DNA from: Breoghania sp963678585
Lineage (GTDB): Bacteria; Pseudomonadota; Alphaproteobacteria; Rhizobiales; Stappiaceae
Assembly (NCBI GenBank): GCA_963678585.2
Contig: CAXXGA010000002.1
Coordinates: 1,922,001 to 1,986,000 of the forward strand
Length of the DNA: 64,000 nt
Reading direction: 5' to 3'
Part shown: positions 7,639 to 16,187 of the stretch, in pieces
Layout of the letters: each line of letters opens with the position of its first letter
How positions within the stretch are numbered: the first letter of the stretch is position 1
Program-made: the position numbers and the translations under genes
Notes under the pieces: generated by a model
What the model was told of the DNA's origin: nothing
The model's input: the letters and a program-made list of their open reading frames with translations, nothing else
Database searches by the model: none

Positions 7639-8859
7639 TCACGAAACTGAGGCTGGAACAGCCCCCGATCCCGCCTGGGTGCAGCCTCCAATACTCGCCT
7701 TAGATTGCGCAGCCGAAACCGTGGATACCCGATTTCGTCCGCTGCCCTTGGCCCCATAGAGCCCGCGATCGGCGCGGTCTATCAATTCAAAAAGCGACAT
7801 CCGCGTATCGCGGGTCACCGAAATGCCGAAACTCGCCGTGAGCGAAATCGGCTCACCCTGCCAGTCGAGGTTCAGGTCGCTCACCTTCTGGCGCAGCTTT
7901 TCCGCAACCTGCATAGCGTCTTCCTGCCCCGCATCGCGCAGTACGATGACGAACTCCTCCCCGCCATAACGGGCCAGAAGATCGTTCTTGCGAAGCTCGC
8001 TCTGGATCCCGCCAGCAAAGACGCGCAGCACATGGTCGCCCGCCAGATGACCGAACCGGTCGTTGACCGACTTGAAGTGATCGATGTCGATCAGGAGCAG
8101 GGCCAGCCTCTCGCCGCTTGCCACCGAATGATCGAGCAAAGCCGTCGCGGCCTTGTCGAAGGCGCGACGATTGAGAATACCTGTCAAAGGGTCGAGTTCC
8201 ACCGCGCTCTGCAGGTCGTAGAATAGTCGTTCGTGCCACGACCAAAGCGCGCAAAGGGCCAGCACCGTCACAAAGACCAGCGGCCCCAGAATCGAAAGCG
8301 CCAGCCAATTGTCGCCCGTCAGCATAGTGGACGGTTCGCCCGTCTGCAGACAATAGAGAGCACGCGCCGTGAACGTGATGACGTTGCCGCACGAAGCCAC
8401 AAGAAGCACGATCCGGATCGACGGTTTGATCGACGGGGCACGCCAGAACTCAAAGAAGTAACCCACGGAAAAAGCAGCGAAGATCATCGAGGCATAGACC
8501 GTGCGGAGCGAGATATCGCTCGCGAACCGTGGGGTCTGGCAAAGGACCAGCCAGCTTCCGACGGCAAGCACCAGCGGCGCGATGAGAATCTTGCGGCCCT
8601 CGACGAAACGAAAGGCGTTCCAGCCAAGAGCCATGGCCGCGAAAGTGACGGCATTCCCGACGTCCACACTGAGCACGAGCGGAATCTGCCCCCGGGCCGC
8701 AAGCAAGGAGATACCAATTCCGCCAAGACCGAAGGTCAGCGTCGCAAGACCCGGGACCGATTGGGAACGGTGCCGCCACCACGCGACACCGAAACCGGCA
8801 GCGGACAAGAAACAGATTATTGCCGTCAGAACCAAGATCGTGAAAATGTCGAGACGCAT
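7639..8859 (-). CDS. Membrane-bound GGDEF diguanylate cyclase (copy 1)
   Basis: Makes cyclic di-GMP from two GTP. It has 406 residues: an N-terminal membrane part with about six helices (residues 5-210), then a complete GGDEF domain with DPLTGILNRRAF, LLIDIDHFKSVNDRFGH and the active site ARYGGEEF. An inhibitory I-site RxxD (RKND) lies five residues before GGEEF. ATG 8859 is chosen because GGGAAGGGG precedes it and the helix starts MRLDIFTILV; upstream codons do not look coding. It is a tandem paralogue of the gene at 9021 with the same N-terminal motif. The membrane part may sense an unknown signal. Confidence 0.92.
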   Translation of the reverse strand: MRLDIFTILVLTAIICFLSAAGFGVAWWRHRSQSVPGLATLTFGLGGIGISLLAARGQIPLVLSVDVGNAVTFAAMALGWNAFRFVEGRKILIAPLVLAVGSWLVLCQTPRFASDISLRTVYASMIFAAFSVGYFFEFWRAPSIKPSIRIVLLVASCGNVITFTARALYCLQTGEPSTMLTGDNWLALSILGPLVFVTVLALCALWSWHERLFYDLQSAVELDPLTGILNRRAFDKAATALLDHSVASGERLALLLIDIDHFKSVNDRFGHLAGDHVLRVFAGGIQSELRKNDLLARYGGEEFVIVLRDAGQEDAMQVAEKLRQKVSDLNLDWQGEPISLTASFGISVTRDTRMSLFELIDRADRGLYGAKGSGRNRVSTVSAAQSKASIGGCTQAGSGAVPASVS

Positions 8860-9020
8860 GGTACACCCCTTCCCGAGCCGGGCAGGCAACGGTCGCAACC
8901 CCATTTGACAGCGTAAAAAGAAGATTTCCGGGACTTTGTCAAATTACAGATCGGTACGATCCCGGATTGAAATACGCCGTATGCGATCAACGTCTGAGTG
9001 CAGGATTTCTTATACGCCGT

Positions 9021-10217
9021 TCAATCGGCAAGTGAAGCCAGGGGTTGCAGGGGAGACGTTCCCTGCGCGCGCGGCATGGTCGAGACCCTGTTACGACCAG
9101 CATGCTTTGCGCAATACAGGCCATTATCCGCTACATCGATCAGGTCGAGCAGCGAACTGCGACCTCCTTGCGTCGCAGCAACCCCTATGCTGACAGTCAG
9201 GCTTATGCACTTGCCCTCCCAGATAATGGGAGTTGCGGCGATCAGAGCACGCAGCTTCTCCGCAACGATCACTGCATCGCCACTATCCGCGCCATTGAGC
9301 AGCAGGACAAACTCCTCCCCGCCATAACGGGCGAAAAGATCACTCTTGCGTTGTTCCTTCGTCACCGTCGCCGCCAGTTCTCGCAACACATGGTCGCCAG
9401 CCAGATGCCCGTGACAATCGTTGACTGATTTGAAGTGGTCGATGTCGAATAGAAGCAACGCCATACTCTTCTGATGACGGCTGGCGTATTTCAACATATC
9501 GCCTCCGCCGCTTTCGAATGCCCGCCGGTTCAGGATGCCCGTCAACGGGTCGATTTCCACCTCGTGCTGAAGCTGGCCGACTGCGCGCGTCTGCCACTGC
9601 CAAAGCCCGCCAAAGGCCAGCGCCATCATTGCGATCGAAGGGAAGACCAAAGTAAGAGCCATCCATACGTCACCGGCCAGCGGGCTTTCAGGATGCCCAT
9701 TAAAAAGACAATAGACTCCGCGAACGAAGAATATCAGAGCGTTACCCCCGGCCGACAACAATAAGAGAATCCGATTTTGAAATTGAATCTGCTCAGAACG
9801 CCAGAATTCTGAATAAAGCCCGTAGGACAAGAAGCTGATCACGAATGAAACGGTCGCGAGTTGCCACGAGGTATGCGCGTAAAAGGCGGGAACACGACAC
9901 AACAGCAACCAGATCAGGCTCGGCACAACAACGGGAAGAACCCTAAACTCATGTCCATTGATGACACGAAATGAATTCCACCCCAATACCATCGCAGCGA
10001 ACATTATTGCGTAGGGAAGATCAGTGGTGAAGAATTTCGGAGCGTAACCTTCCACAAGCAATAAAAAAAGCCCGAGGCTAAGCATCGCAAAGCTGCAGGC
10101 AGCCATACCGATCACCCGGTCAGAACCTGCAAGCGACCAGCCGGCACCTAAACCGAGCGACGCGAGCAAAGCGGCTGAGCCCATAAGAAACAGGATTGTG
10201 AAGATATCCAGTTGCAT
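9021..10217 (-). CDS. Membrane-bound GGDEF diguanylate cyclase (copy 2)
   Basis: A 398-residue paralogue of the preceding cyclase. It has the same layout of about six membrane helices followed by GGDEF, and a near-identical opening (MQLDIFTILFL). The active site is ARYGGEEFVLLL, with I-site RKSD and metal-binding LFDIDHFKSVNDCHGH. All catalytic features are kept, so both copies should be active. Each copy has its own upstream gap (about 160-190 bases), which suggests separate promoters. The copies have diverged most in the membrane part, consistent with different inputs. Confidence 0.92.
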   Translation of the reverse strand: MQLDIFTILFLMGSAALLASLGLGAGWSLAGSDRVIGMAACSFAMLSLGLFLLLVEGYAPKFFTTDLPYAIMFAAMVLGWNSFRVINGHEFRVLPVVVPSLIWLLLCRVPAFYAHTSWQLATVSFVISFLSYGLYSEFWRSEQIQFQNRILLLLSAGGNALIFFVRGVYCLFNGHPESPLAGDVWMALTLVFPSIAMMALAFGGLWQWQTRAVGQLQHEVEIDPLTGILNRRAFESGGGDMLKYASRHQKSMALLLFDIDHFKSVNDCHGHLAGDHVLRELAATVTKEQRKSDLFARYGGEEFVLLLNGADSGDAVIVAEKLRALIAATPIIWEGKCISLTVSIGVAATQGGRSSLLDLIDVADNGLYCAKHAGRNRVSTMPRAQGTSPLQPLASLAD

Positions 10218-10411
10218 CCAGGTCTTGCTCCACTATTAACCCGGCGAATGCCTGGACAGCGCGTGACGATGGGCCTCGACACTCATCACCACCCCTATAG
10301 CGTGCAAGTTAAATAAACGTTTCAACCAAAGTTGCATTACACACCCGCAGTACCCTCTTAACAGGATACCGCGAGCATGCGAATTTATACTTAACGTGGA
10401 ATGACTATAAT

Positions 10412-11584
10412 TCAGACAGTTTTCTGGAAAAGCTCTCGGCCAATCAGCATGCGGCGAATTTCACTGGTTCCCGCACCGATTTCATAAAGCTTGGCGTCGC
10501 GCAGCAGACGGCCCGTCGGATACTCGTTGATGTAGCCGTTGCCGCCCAGAAGCTGGATCGCATCGAGCGCCACCCTGGTGGCGTTTTCCGCCGCATAGAG
10601 AATGGCCCCGGCGGCGTCCTCGCGCGTCGTCTCTCCACGGTCGCAGGCCTGCGCCACGGCATAGACATAGGCGCGACTGGCGTTCATCGTCACATACATG
10701 TCCGCCAGCTTGCCCTGCACGAGCTGGAACGTGCCGATGGCCTGACCGAACTGTTCGCGCTCGTGGACGTAAGGAATCACCACGTCCATCGCCGCCTGCA
10801 TGATGCCGATGGAGCCAGCGGCCAGCACCGCGCGTTCATAATCGAGGCCGGACATCAGGATGTTGACGCCCTTGCCCACGGCCCCCATCACGTTTTCTTC
10901 CGGAACTTCGCAGTCCTGAAAGACTAACTCGCCGGTTTCCGAACCGCGCATGCCGAGCTTGTCGAGCTTCTGGGCGACGGAAAAGCCTGCGAAATCCTTC
11001 TCGATGATAAAGGCGGTCATGCCCCGCGGGCCCGCGTCCGGATCGGTTTTGGCGTAAACAATCAACGTATCCGCCTGCGGCCCGTTGGTGATCCACATCT
11101 TGGAGCCATTAAGAACGTAACGGTCGCCCTTCTTCTCGGCCTTCAGCTTCATGGAGACGACATCGGACCCGGCGCCCGGTTCCGACATGGCGAGCGCGCC
11201 GAGGTGCTCGCCGGAGATCAGCTTGCCGAGATAACGGGTCTTCTGATCGTCATTGCCCCAGCGCCGCATCTGGTTCACGCACAGGTTGGAATGCGCGCCG
11301 TAGGAAAGGCCGATGGAGGCGGAAGCGCGGCTCACCTCTTCCATTGCCACGCAATGCTCAAGATAGCCGAGGCCAGCGCCGCCCCATTCCTCTTCCACGG
11401 TGATGCCGTGCAGGCCGAGTTCGCCCATCTGGGGCCAAAGCTCGGTCGGGAACCAATCGTCCCGGTCGATTTTTTCCGCAAGCGGAGCGATGCGATCCTG
11501 CGAGAAGGAACGCACGCTATCGCGCAGCATGTCGGCAGTCTCGCCGAGGTTGAAATTGAACCCGGCGGGTGCATTGGGAATCAT
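10412..11584 (-). CDS. ivd: Isovaleryl-CoA dehydrogenase
   Basis: FAD enzyme of the acyl-CoA dehydrogenase family, 390 residues, converting isovaleryl-CoA to 3-methylcrotonyl-CoA in leucine catabolism; the product is the substrate of MCC (mccB at 1333). Seen in the sequence: EEWGGAGLGYLEH, the FAD/substrate loop MSEPGAGSDVVSMK, WITNGP, the catalytic-base region GLDYERAVLAAG with the Glu in the IVD/long-chain position, and the C-terminal LLGGNGYINEYP...GTSEIRRMLIGREL. ATG 11584 has GGGAGG at about nine bases. The specificity is by family resemblance; the electrons would go to ETF, which is not in the window. Confidence 0.92.
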   Translation of the reverse strand: MIPNAPAGFNFNLGETADMLRDSVRSFSQDRIAPLAEKIDRDDWFPTELWPQMGELGLHGITVEEEWGGAGLGYLEHCVAMEEVSRASASIGLSYGAHSNLCVNQMRRWGNDDQKTRYLGKLISGEHLGALAMSEPGAGSDVVSMKLKAEKKGDRYVLNGSKMWITNGPQADTLIVYAKTDPDAGPRGMTAFIIEKDFAGFSVAQKLDKLGMRGSETGELVFQDCEVPEENVMGAVGKGVNILMSGLDYERAVLAAGSIGIMQAAMDVVIPYVHEREQFGQAIGTFQLVQGKLADMYVTMNASRAYVYAVAQACDRGETTREDAAGAILYAAENATRVALDAIQLLGGNGYINEYPTGRLLRDAKLYEIGAGTSEIRRMLIGRELFQKTV

Positions 11585-11732
11585 ATTCGTCTTTCCTCCC
11601 TGGCGGACTGTCTCCCGTCCGCCATCCTCTGCTTGAGTTCCGGTTTCCCGGTTGTGCACGCCGATCCTCCCCGGCGCGCAGAATTGACAGGCTGCGCTTC
11701 CTCAGCGCGCGTATTTGACAGCCCGCGTCGCG

Positions 11733-12179
11733 TCAGCGCGCATACTTGATAAACGGCGTCAGCTTGCCGATGCGGTCATAGAGCTTTCGGGCCGTCTCGT
11801 TGAAATGCTGGGTCGTCCAGTAGACACTCTCCGCCCCCGCCTCGTCGGCGGCCTTGTAGACGGTCTCCATCAGCTTCCGCCCGACGCCGCCGCCGCGCAC
11901 ATCGCCGTCCACATAAAGATCCTGGATGTAGCAGGTCGGCCCCACCAGCCATGCGGAGACATGGAAGAGATAGTGGACGAGCCCGACCGGCTTCCCCTCG
12001 TCATCGAGCGCAATGAAGCCCTTGGGGTCGACCTCCGGATCCATCAGCCGCTTCCAGGTGGTCTCATAGACCTCCTCTGGCTTTTCCGTCTCGTAGAACG
12101 TCAGATAGGCATTCCACAGGCGACGCCACTCGGCGTGATCCTCGGGGGCGAGCGGACGGATCGTGATGGAGGCGGACAT
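11733..12179 (-). CDS. GNAT family N-acetyltransferase
   Basis: A 148-residue GNAT-fold acetyltransferase. It begins ITIRPLAPEDHAEWRRLW and has the acetyl-CoA binding segment IQDLYVDGDVRGGGVGRKLM (R/Q-x-x-G-x-G/A type), then WTTQHFNETARKLYDRIG. The acceptor is unknown. Starts at 12179 (ATG) and 12191 (TTG, AGGGAG closer) are both possible. It lies between ivd and a VOC protein on the same strand with gaps over 100 bases, so an operon is not certain. Confidence 0.85.
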   Translation of the reverse strand: MSASITIRPLAPEDHAEWRRLWNAYLTFYETEKPEEVYETTWKRLMDPEVDPKGFIALDDEGKPVGLVHYLFHVSAWLVGPTCYIQDLYVDGDVRGGGVGRKLMETVYKAADEAGAESVYWTTQHFNETARKLYDRIGKLTPFIKYAR

Positions 12180-12306
12180 TCTGCAGCTCAAAGCTCCCTT
12201 TAGGTAATCACCAAGGAAACCTATGGGCCATTTGAGCCGACCGCTAGTCCCATAATGCGGGCAGACGACAAATCATGCGGACAATCCGCTCGCCCACGCC
12301 TGACGA

Positions 12307-12738
12307 TCAGCCGTTGAAATTCGGCCAGAGCGGTGGCGCGGCCATTTCCAGAACATTGCCGTCGGGATCGTTGAAATAGAGGCTCGTGCCGCCTGCGGGC
12401 CAGGTCACCTCGCTGATGATCGCAACCCCCGCCTCCGGCAGATATGTCCGCCAGGCATCGAGATCGACTTGCGCAATTTTGAAGGAGAAATGGCTCGGGC
12501 CTTCGCAATGGTGCCCCGGGATCATACCACCCGGCGTCTCGATGTCGTCAGCCGTCGCCCCGCGCTGGAACACCAGTAAAGTCTCGCCCGGCCCCGCATC
12601 ATAGGCGTCGAGCCGATCGCCCTTCACCATCCGCTCAAGCCCCAGCACGTCGCCGTAGAACGCGTGCGCGGCCTCCCTGTCGTCGACATAGACAGCCGTT
12701 TCAAGAATGCCACCGATAGCCGGAGGTTTCGCCGCCAT
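12307..12738 (-). CDS. VOC (glyoxalase/bleomycin resistance) superfamily protein
   Basis: A 143-residue protein with two beta-alpha-beta-beta-beta modules of the vicinal oxygen chelate fold. Module 1 is LETAVYVDDREAAHAFYGDVLGL; module 2 contains HFSFKIAQVDLDAWRTYL and ends LYFNDPDGNVLEMAAP. Candidate metal ligands are His/Glu in these strands. The substrate (methylglyoxal adduct, fosfomycin-like or aromatic) cannot be told. The ribosome-binding site GGGGAGAGG precedes ATG 12738. It is 36 bases after mgtE on the same strand. Confidence 0.87.
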   Translation of the reverse strand: MAAKPPAIGGILETAVYVDDREAAHAFYGDVLGLERMVKGDRLDAYDAGPGETLLVFQRGATADDIETPGGMIPGHHCEGPSHFSFKIAQVDLDAWRTYLPEAGVAIISEVTWPAGGTSLYFNDPDGNVLEMAAPPLWPNFNG

Positions 12739-12773
12739 CGCCCTCTCCCCATCCTCGTGTTTTCAAGCCCCTC

Positions 12774-14189
12774 TCAGGAGACCCCGAACCACCATGTGGC
12801 GAGACCGAGAAAGGCGAAGAAACCGACCACATCCGTCACCGTGGTCACGAAGACCGAGGAGGCGACCGCCGGGTCGATATTCAATTTGTCGAGCATGATC
12901 GGGATGAGAATGCCCGCCATCCCCGCAGCCAGCATGTTGATGACCATCGCCGCCGCGATCAGCCCTCCGAGATTGGCGTTGGAGAACCACAAGCCCGCCA
13001 CGATGCCCATCAGGACTGCGAACAGAACGCCATTGATGAACCCGACCGCGGTCTCGCGCGCGATGATGCGCATCGTGTTGAAACTGCCAAGATCGCGGGT
13101 CGCCAGCGCGCGCACCGCGACCGTCATGGTCTGAGTTCCCGCATTGCCGCCCATGGAAGCGACGATCGGCATGAGCACGGCCAGCGCCACCATCTGCTGA
13201 ATGGTGGCGTCGAACAGCCCGATGACCAGCGAGGCCAGCACCGCGGTGCCCAGATTGACCACCAGCCAGACGAAGCGGCCGCGCACCGTTTCCACGACCG
13301 AGTCGGAGATTTCCGCATCGCCGCCGACACCGGCCAGCGCAAAGATGTCCTCCTCCGCCTCCGCCTGAATGACGTCAACGATATCATCGACGGTCAGCAC
13401 GCCGACGAGGCGGTCCGATTCGTCCACCACCGCGGCCGAGATCAGGTTGTAGCGCTCGAACGTCATCGCCACCTCTTCCTGATCCTCGGTGGCCTGAATG
13501 GCGTGAACCGTCTCCCCCATGATTCCGCTGATCGGCTCGCTGCGCCCCGTGCGCAGGAGCTTGTCCAGCGCCACCGTTCCCATCAGCCGGAAGCCGGGAT
13601 CGATGATGTAGATCTGGTAGAAATCGTCCGGCAGGGAATCGCTTTCCCGCAGGTAGTCGATCGTCTGCCCGATGGTCCAGAACGGCGGCACGGCGACGAA
13701 GTCGCTCTGCATCCGTCGACCGGCCGTTTCTTCCGGATAATCCAGAGCCCGGCGCAGTTGCAGCCGGTCGGAATGCTTCAGCTCCTGAAGAATCGCTTCC
13801 TGATCGGCCTGATCGAGGTCTTCCAGAATGTAGACCGCGTCATCCGAATCGAGTTCGCCGATGCCCTCCGCCACGTCGCTGGCAGGCATTTCACCCAGAA
13901 TGCGCGCGCGGACGGAATCGTCGAGTTCGGTCAGAACCGCGAAATCGAAGGAATCGCCAAGCAGACGGATCAGTTTCGCCTGATCGTCCGCATGAAGCGT
14001 TTCGATCAGATCGCCGAGGTCGGCCTCGTGCAGATCGCCAGCCAGCGCAAGCGTGGCTTCTGCGTCCTCAAGCTCAAGCGCCTCTTCGACGAGTGCCACG
14101 AATTCGCGCGAGACGTAGCCGTCCTCATCGCGAAACTCGAGTTCCGCAGGATCGGATTCGGCAGCATCGACAGGCAACGTCTCGGCCAC
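12774..14189 (-). CDS. mgtE: Magnesium transporter MgtE
   Basis: Inner-membrane Mg2+ channel, 471 residues from the chosen start. The order is the MgtE N-terminal superhelical domain (about 30-135, DLIETLHADDQAKLIRLL), two CBS domains (about 145-265, ending VVDESDRLVGVLTVDDIVDV), a plug helix, and five membrane helices with the pore motif PIVASMGGNAGTQTMTVAVR. I chose GTG 14189 because GCAGGAGGAAGCT stands directly before it (AGGAGG, five-base spacer). A GTG 25 codons upstream has no such site. The cytosolic domains gate the channel by Mg2+ level. No Mg2+ riboswitch was recognised in the short leader. Confidence 0.93.
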   Translation of the reverse strand: MAETLPVDAAESDPAELEFRDEDGYVSREFVALVEEALELEDAEATLALAGDLHEADLGDLIETLHADDQAKLIRLLGDSFDFAVLTELDDSVRARILGEMPASDVAEGIGELDSDDAVYILEDLDQADQEAILQELKHSDRLQLRRALDYPEETAGRRMQSDFVAVPPFWTIGQTIDYLRESDSLPDDFYQIYIIDPGFRLMGTVALDKLLRTGRSEPISGIMGETVHAIQATEDQEEVAMTFERYNLISAAVVDESDRLVGVLTVDDIVDVIQAEAEEDIFALAGVGGDAEISDSVVETVRGRFVWLVVNLGTAVLASLVIGLFDATIQQMVALAVLMPIVASMGGNAGTQTMTVAVRALATRDLGSFNTMRIIARETAVGFINGVLFAVLMGIVAGLWFSNANLGGLIAAAMVINMLAAGMAGILIPIMLDKLNIDPAVASSVFVTTVTDVVGFFAFLGLATWWFGVS

Positions 14190-14433
14190 AGCTTCCTCCT
14201 GCGGTTGGAGTGTCTGGGGTTTGGGTGAGCGTGCAGACGTATCTGCACGAAGCGGCAGGACCACCCCGGAAAGCTACGAAAAAATCTCCCCGGACGAAAC
14301 CGCCTTCCTGCGTTTAATTCGCAGTTTCAAGACAACTTTCCGCAACGATTTTAGAGAATTGCGAGGAACCCGGTCGACGAAGGAGATGAGATATGAAAAC
14401 CGACATGCGGGCGGAAGGTTCCACACCGAAAAC

Positions 14434-14465
14434 AAAAACGGCGTCCCGAGGGACGCCGTTTTTTT
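14434..14465. terminator. Strong hairpin terminator after tRNA-Leu
   Basis: A 13-bp stem, AAAAACGGCGTCC/GGACGCCGTTTTT, with a CGAG loop and a seven-T run on the plus side and five T on the minus side. It lies downstream of tRNA-Leu, which is read on the minus strand. Confidence 0.85.
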
Positions 14466-14539
14466 GCGAGGCACCGGACCTTGTGGATCCTGCCTTCCCA
14501 TCTCTTGCCCGAAGGCCTGAGCCTTGGTGGCTCAGGAGA

Positions 14540-14626
14540 TGGTGCGGTCGAGAAGACTCGAACTTCCACGGGTTTTACCCCACAGCGACCTCAACGCTGC
14601 GCGTCTACCAATTCCGCCACGACCGC
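14540..14626 (-). tRNA. tRNA-Leu (GAG)
   Basis: An 87-nt class II tRNA read on the minus strand. The acceptor stem is GCGGTCG/CGACCGC, the D-loop has TTGGTAGACGC, and the anticodon arm CAGCG-TTGAGGT-CGCTG gives anticodon GAG. It also has a long variable arm, a T-arm GAAGTTCGAGTCTTC, and an encoded 3' CCA. It reads CUC/CUU leucine codons. Confidence 0.96.
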
Positions 14627-14714
14627 GTGTAGCTGGTAAGCCGGAGCGTGTTTTGCTCCGGCGGGCGATCATGTATCAAACCGCCCGCTCCTGTTCAAGC
14701 GCATTTCACGAAAA

Positions 14715-14981
14715 TCAGATCCGGGCGTTCTCAGGCTGTGGACGGAATTCCGGACTGCGGGTCAAAACCTCGGTGATCGAAATGCCGATCCGGTCCCCGC
14801 GCAGCACCACCTGCCCCTTCGCAACAGGGATGTCATTGGCCAGAATCTCCACATCGTCATCCTCGGAAACGTCCAGTTCGATCACCGCGCCGCGGCCCAT
14901 GCGCAGCAACTGGTGTATAGGCATTTCCGAACGCCCGAGGACGACGGAGATATGAACGGAAATCTTGTCTACGCTGGTCAT
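14715..14981 (-). CDS. Stand-alone FliN/SpoA-type flagellar motor switch protein
   Basis: An 88-residue protein formed almost only by a SpoA (surface presentation of antigens) domain. It has VHISVVLGRSEMPIHQLLRMGRGAVIELD followed in family order by the VEILANDIPVAKGQVVL and RIGISITEVL strands. This matches the C-terminal domain of FliN, which builds the C-ring and sets motor direction. No other flagellar gene is in the window. Isolated short FliN paralogues are known in alphaproteobacteria; whether this is the only FliN is not visible. A CtrA-like TTAACCAT motif lies upstream (15115-15122). Confidence 0.82.
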   Translation of the reverse strand: MTSVDKISVHISVVLGRSEMPIHQLLRMGRGAVIELDVSEDDDVEILANDIPVAKGQVVLRGDRIGISITEVLTRSPEFRPQPENARI

Positions 14982-15081
14982 TCAGATGATCCGGGCCTAT
15001 GTAGGCGCAAAAGAGGACGATGTTGCGCGCCAGCAAGGTGGCATAAAGCTCGCCCAGTGGGGCGGAATGCCGCTGCGAAGC

Positions 15082-15133
15082 GTTAACGAAACCTTGCCCG
15101 CCAAGCGTTACCCAATGGTTAACAGGCATTAAC
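15082..15133. promoter_or_regulatory. Candidate CtrA-type sites between fliN-like gene and lipB
   Basis: Three TTAA cores in 52 bases: GTTAAC at 15082-15087, the 8-mer TTAACCAT on the minus strand at 15115-15122, and TTAAC at 15129-15133. The pair at 15119 and 15129 is spaced by six bases rather than the ideal seven. CtrA controls flagellar genes in this class, so the site fits the fliN-like gene. This is inference from pattern alone. Confidence 0.4.
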
Positions 15134-15135
15134 GT

Positions 15136-15843
15136 ATGACTGCTGAGACGCGCGATTCCCTCAATGTGTCGATGTTGCCACAGCCGGGCTCCCCGCCCGT
15201 GGAGTGGCATGTCTCCGATGTGCAGGTCGATTATCCGGCCGCACTCGCCGAAATGGAATCACGCGCAGCGGCCATCGCCGACGGCACCGCCAACGAGCGC
15301 GTGTGGCTGATCGAGCACCCCCCGCTTTACACCGCAGGCACCAGCGCGAAGGAGGAAGACCTCGTCTCCCCCGACCGCTTCCCCGTCTATCACACCGGGC
15401 GCGGCGGCCAGTTCACCTATCACGGCCCCGGCCAGCGGGTGGCCTATGTGATGCTGGATCTGAAGCGCCGCCGTCAGGACGTGCGCGCCTTCGTCGCGGC
15501 CCTGGAGCAATGGCTCATCACGACGCTCTGGCAGTTCCACGTGCGCGGCGAGCGCCGCGACGACCGGGTCGGCGTTTGGGTGCGTCGGCCGGAGAAGCCC
15601 GGCAACGCCGAAGACAAGGTCGCCGCCATCGGCATTCGTGTGCGCAAATGGGTGACCTTCCACGGCATCAGCCTGAACGTGGAGCCGGAGTTGGAACATT
15701 TTTCCGGCATCGTGCCCTGTGGCGTCACCGAACACGGGGTGACGAGCCTCGTCGATCTCGGCCTGCCGGTCACCATGGAAGAGGTCGATTCGATCATGCG
15801 GCGGGAATTCGAGGCGATTTTTGGGGAGACGGTCTCCGTCTAG
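15136..15843 (+). CDS. lipB: Lipoyl(octanoyl) transferase LipB
   Basis: Transfers octanoate from acyl carrier protein to lipoyl domains of 2-oxoacid dehydrogenases and GcvH; cytoplasmic, 235 residues. The acyl-thioester Cys is in IVPCGVTEHGVTSL, the catalytic Lys in EDKVAAIGIRV, and YHTGRGGQFTYHGPGQRVAY is the substrate loop with conserved GRGGxxTxHGPGQ. ATG 15136 directly follows the TTAA-rich intergenic region. It is divergent from the FliN-like gene and convergent with the acylphosphatase gene. No lipA is nearby. Confidence 0.95.
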   Translation: MTAETRDSLNVSMLPQPGSPPVEWHVSDVQVDYPAALAEMESRAAAIADGTANERVWLIEHPPLYTAGTSAKEEDLVSPDRFPVYHTGRGGQFTYHGPGQRVAYVMLDLKRRRQDVRAFVAALEQWLITTLWQFHVRGERRDDRVGVWVRRPEKPGNAEDKVAAIGIRVRKWVTFHGISLNVEPELEHFSGIVPCGVTEHGVTSLVDLGLPVTMEEVDSIMRREFEAIFGETVSV

Positions 15844-15856
15844 AAAACACAGGCCG

Positions 15857-16156
15857 TCAGGCTGCGGTCTTCACCCTGAATGGGCCATCGAGAGGTTCGA
15901 CCGCGCGCACGACCTTCACCCTGCTCACCCAGCACCATTTAGGTCCCTCGCCGCATTGGGCGATCATCGCCTTCACGGCCCGCTCATCGCCGCTGAAAAC
16001 GGCCTCTACGCCGCCTGAACGCCGATTGCGCACCCAGCCCGAGAGCCCCAGCGCCGTGGCTGTCTCCACGCACCAGGACCGATACCCCACGCCCTGCACG
16101 CGCCCGCTGATGAACACCTCCAGCGCCGTCGCACCTGAGCCCTGTTCCTCGGTCAT
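15857..16156 (-). CDS. acyP: Acylphosphatase
   Basis: A small enzyme (99 residues) that hydrolyses acyl phosphates. The phosphate loop and catalytic Arg are in SGRVQGVGYRSW, and the catalytic Asn in GWVRNRRSGGVEAVF. ATG 16156 is chosen for AGGAGA eight bases upstream; an earlier in-frame ATG at about 16198 overlaps the HAD gene. It is third in a tight minus-strand series pccA-HAD-acylphosphatase (32 bases after the HAD stop). The context suggests removal of acyl-phosphate by-products, for example carboxyphosphate from the biotin carboxylase; that link is inference. Confidence 0.93.
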   Translation of the reverse strand: MTEEQGSGATALEVFISGRVQGVGYRSWCVETATALGLSGWVRNRRSGGVEAVFSGDERAVKAMIAQCGEGPKWCWVSRVKVVRAVEPLDGPFRVKTAA

Positions 16157-16187
16157 TGAAGCGTCTCCTGTTTCCCGGGACGGCGAA

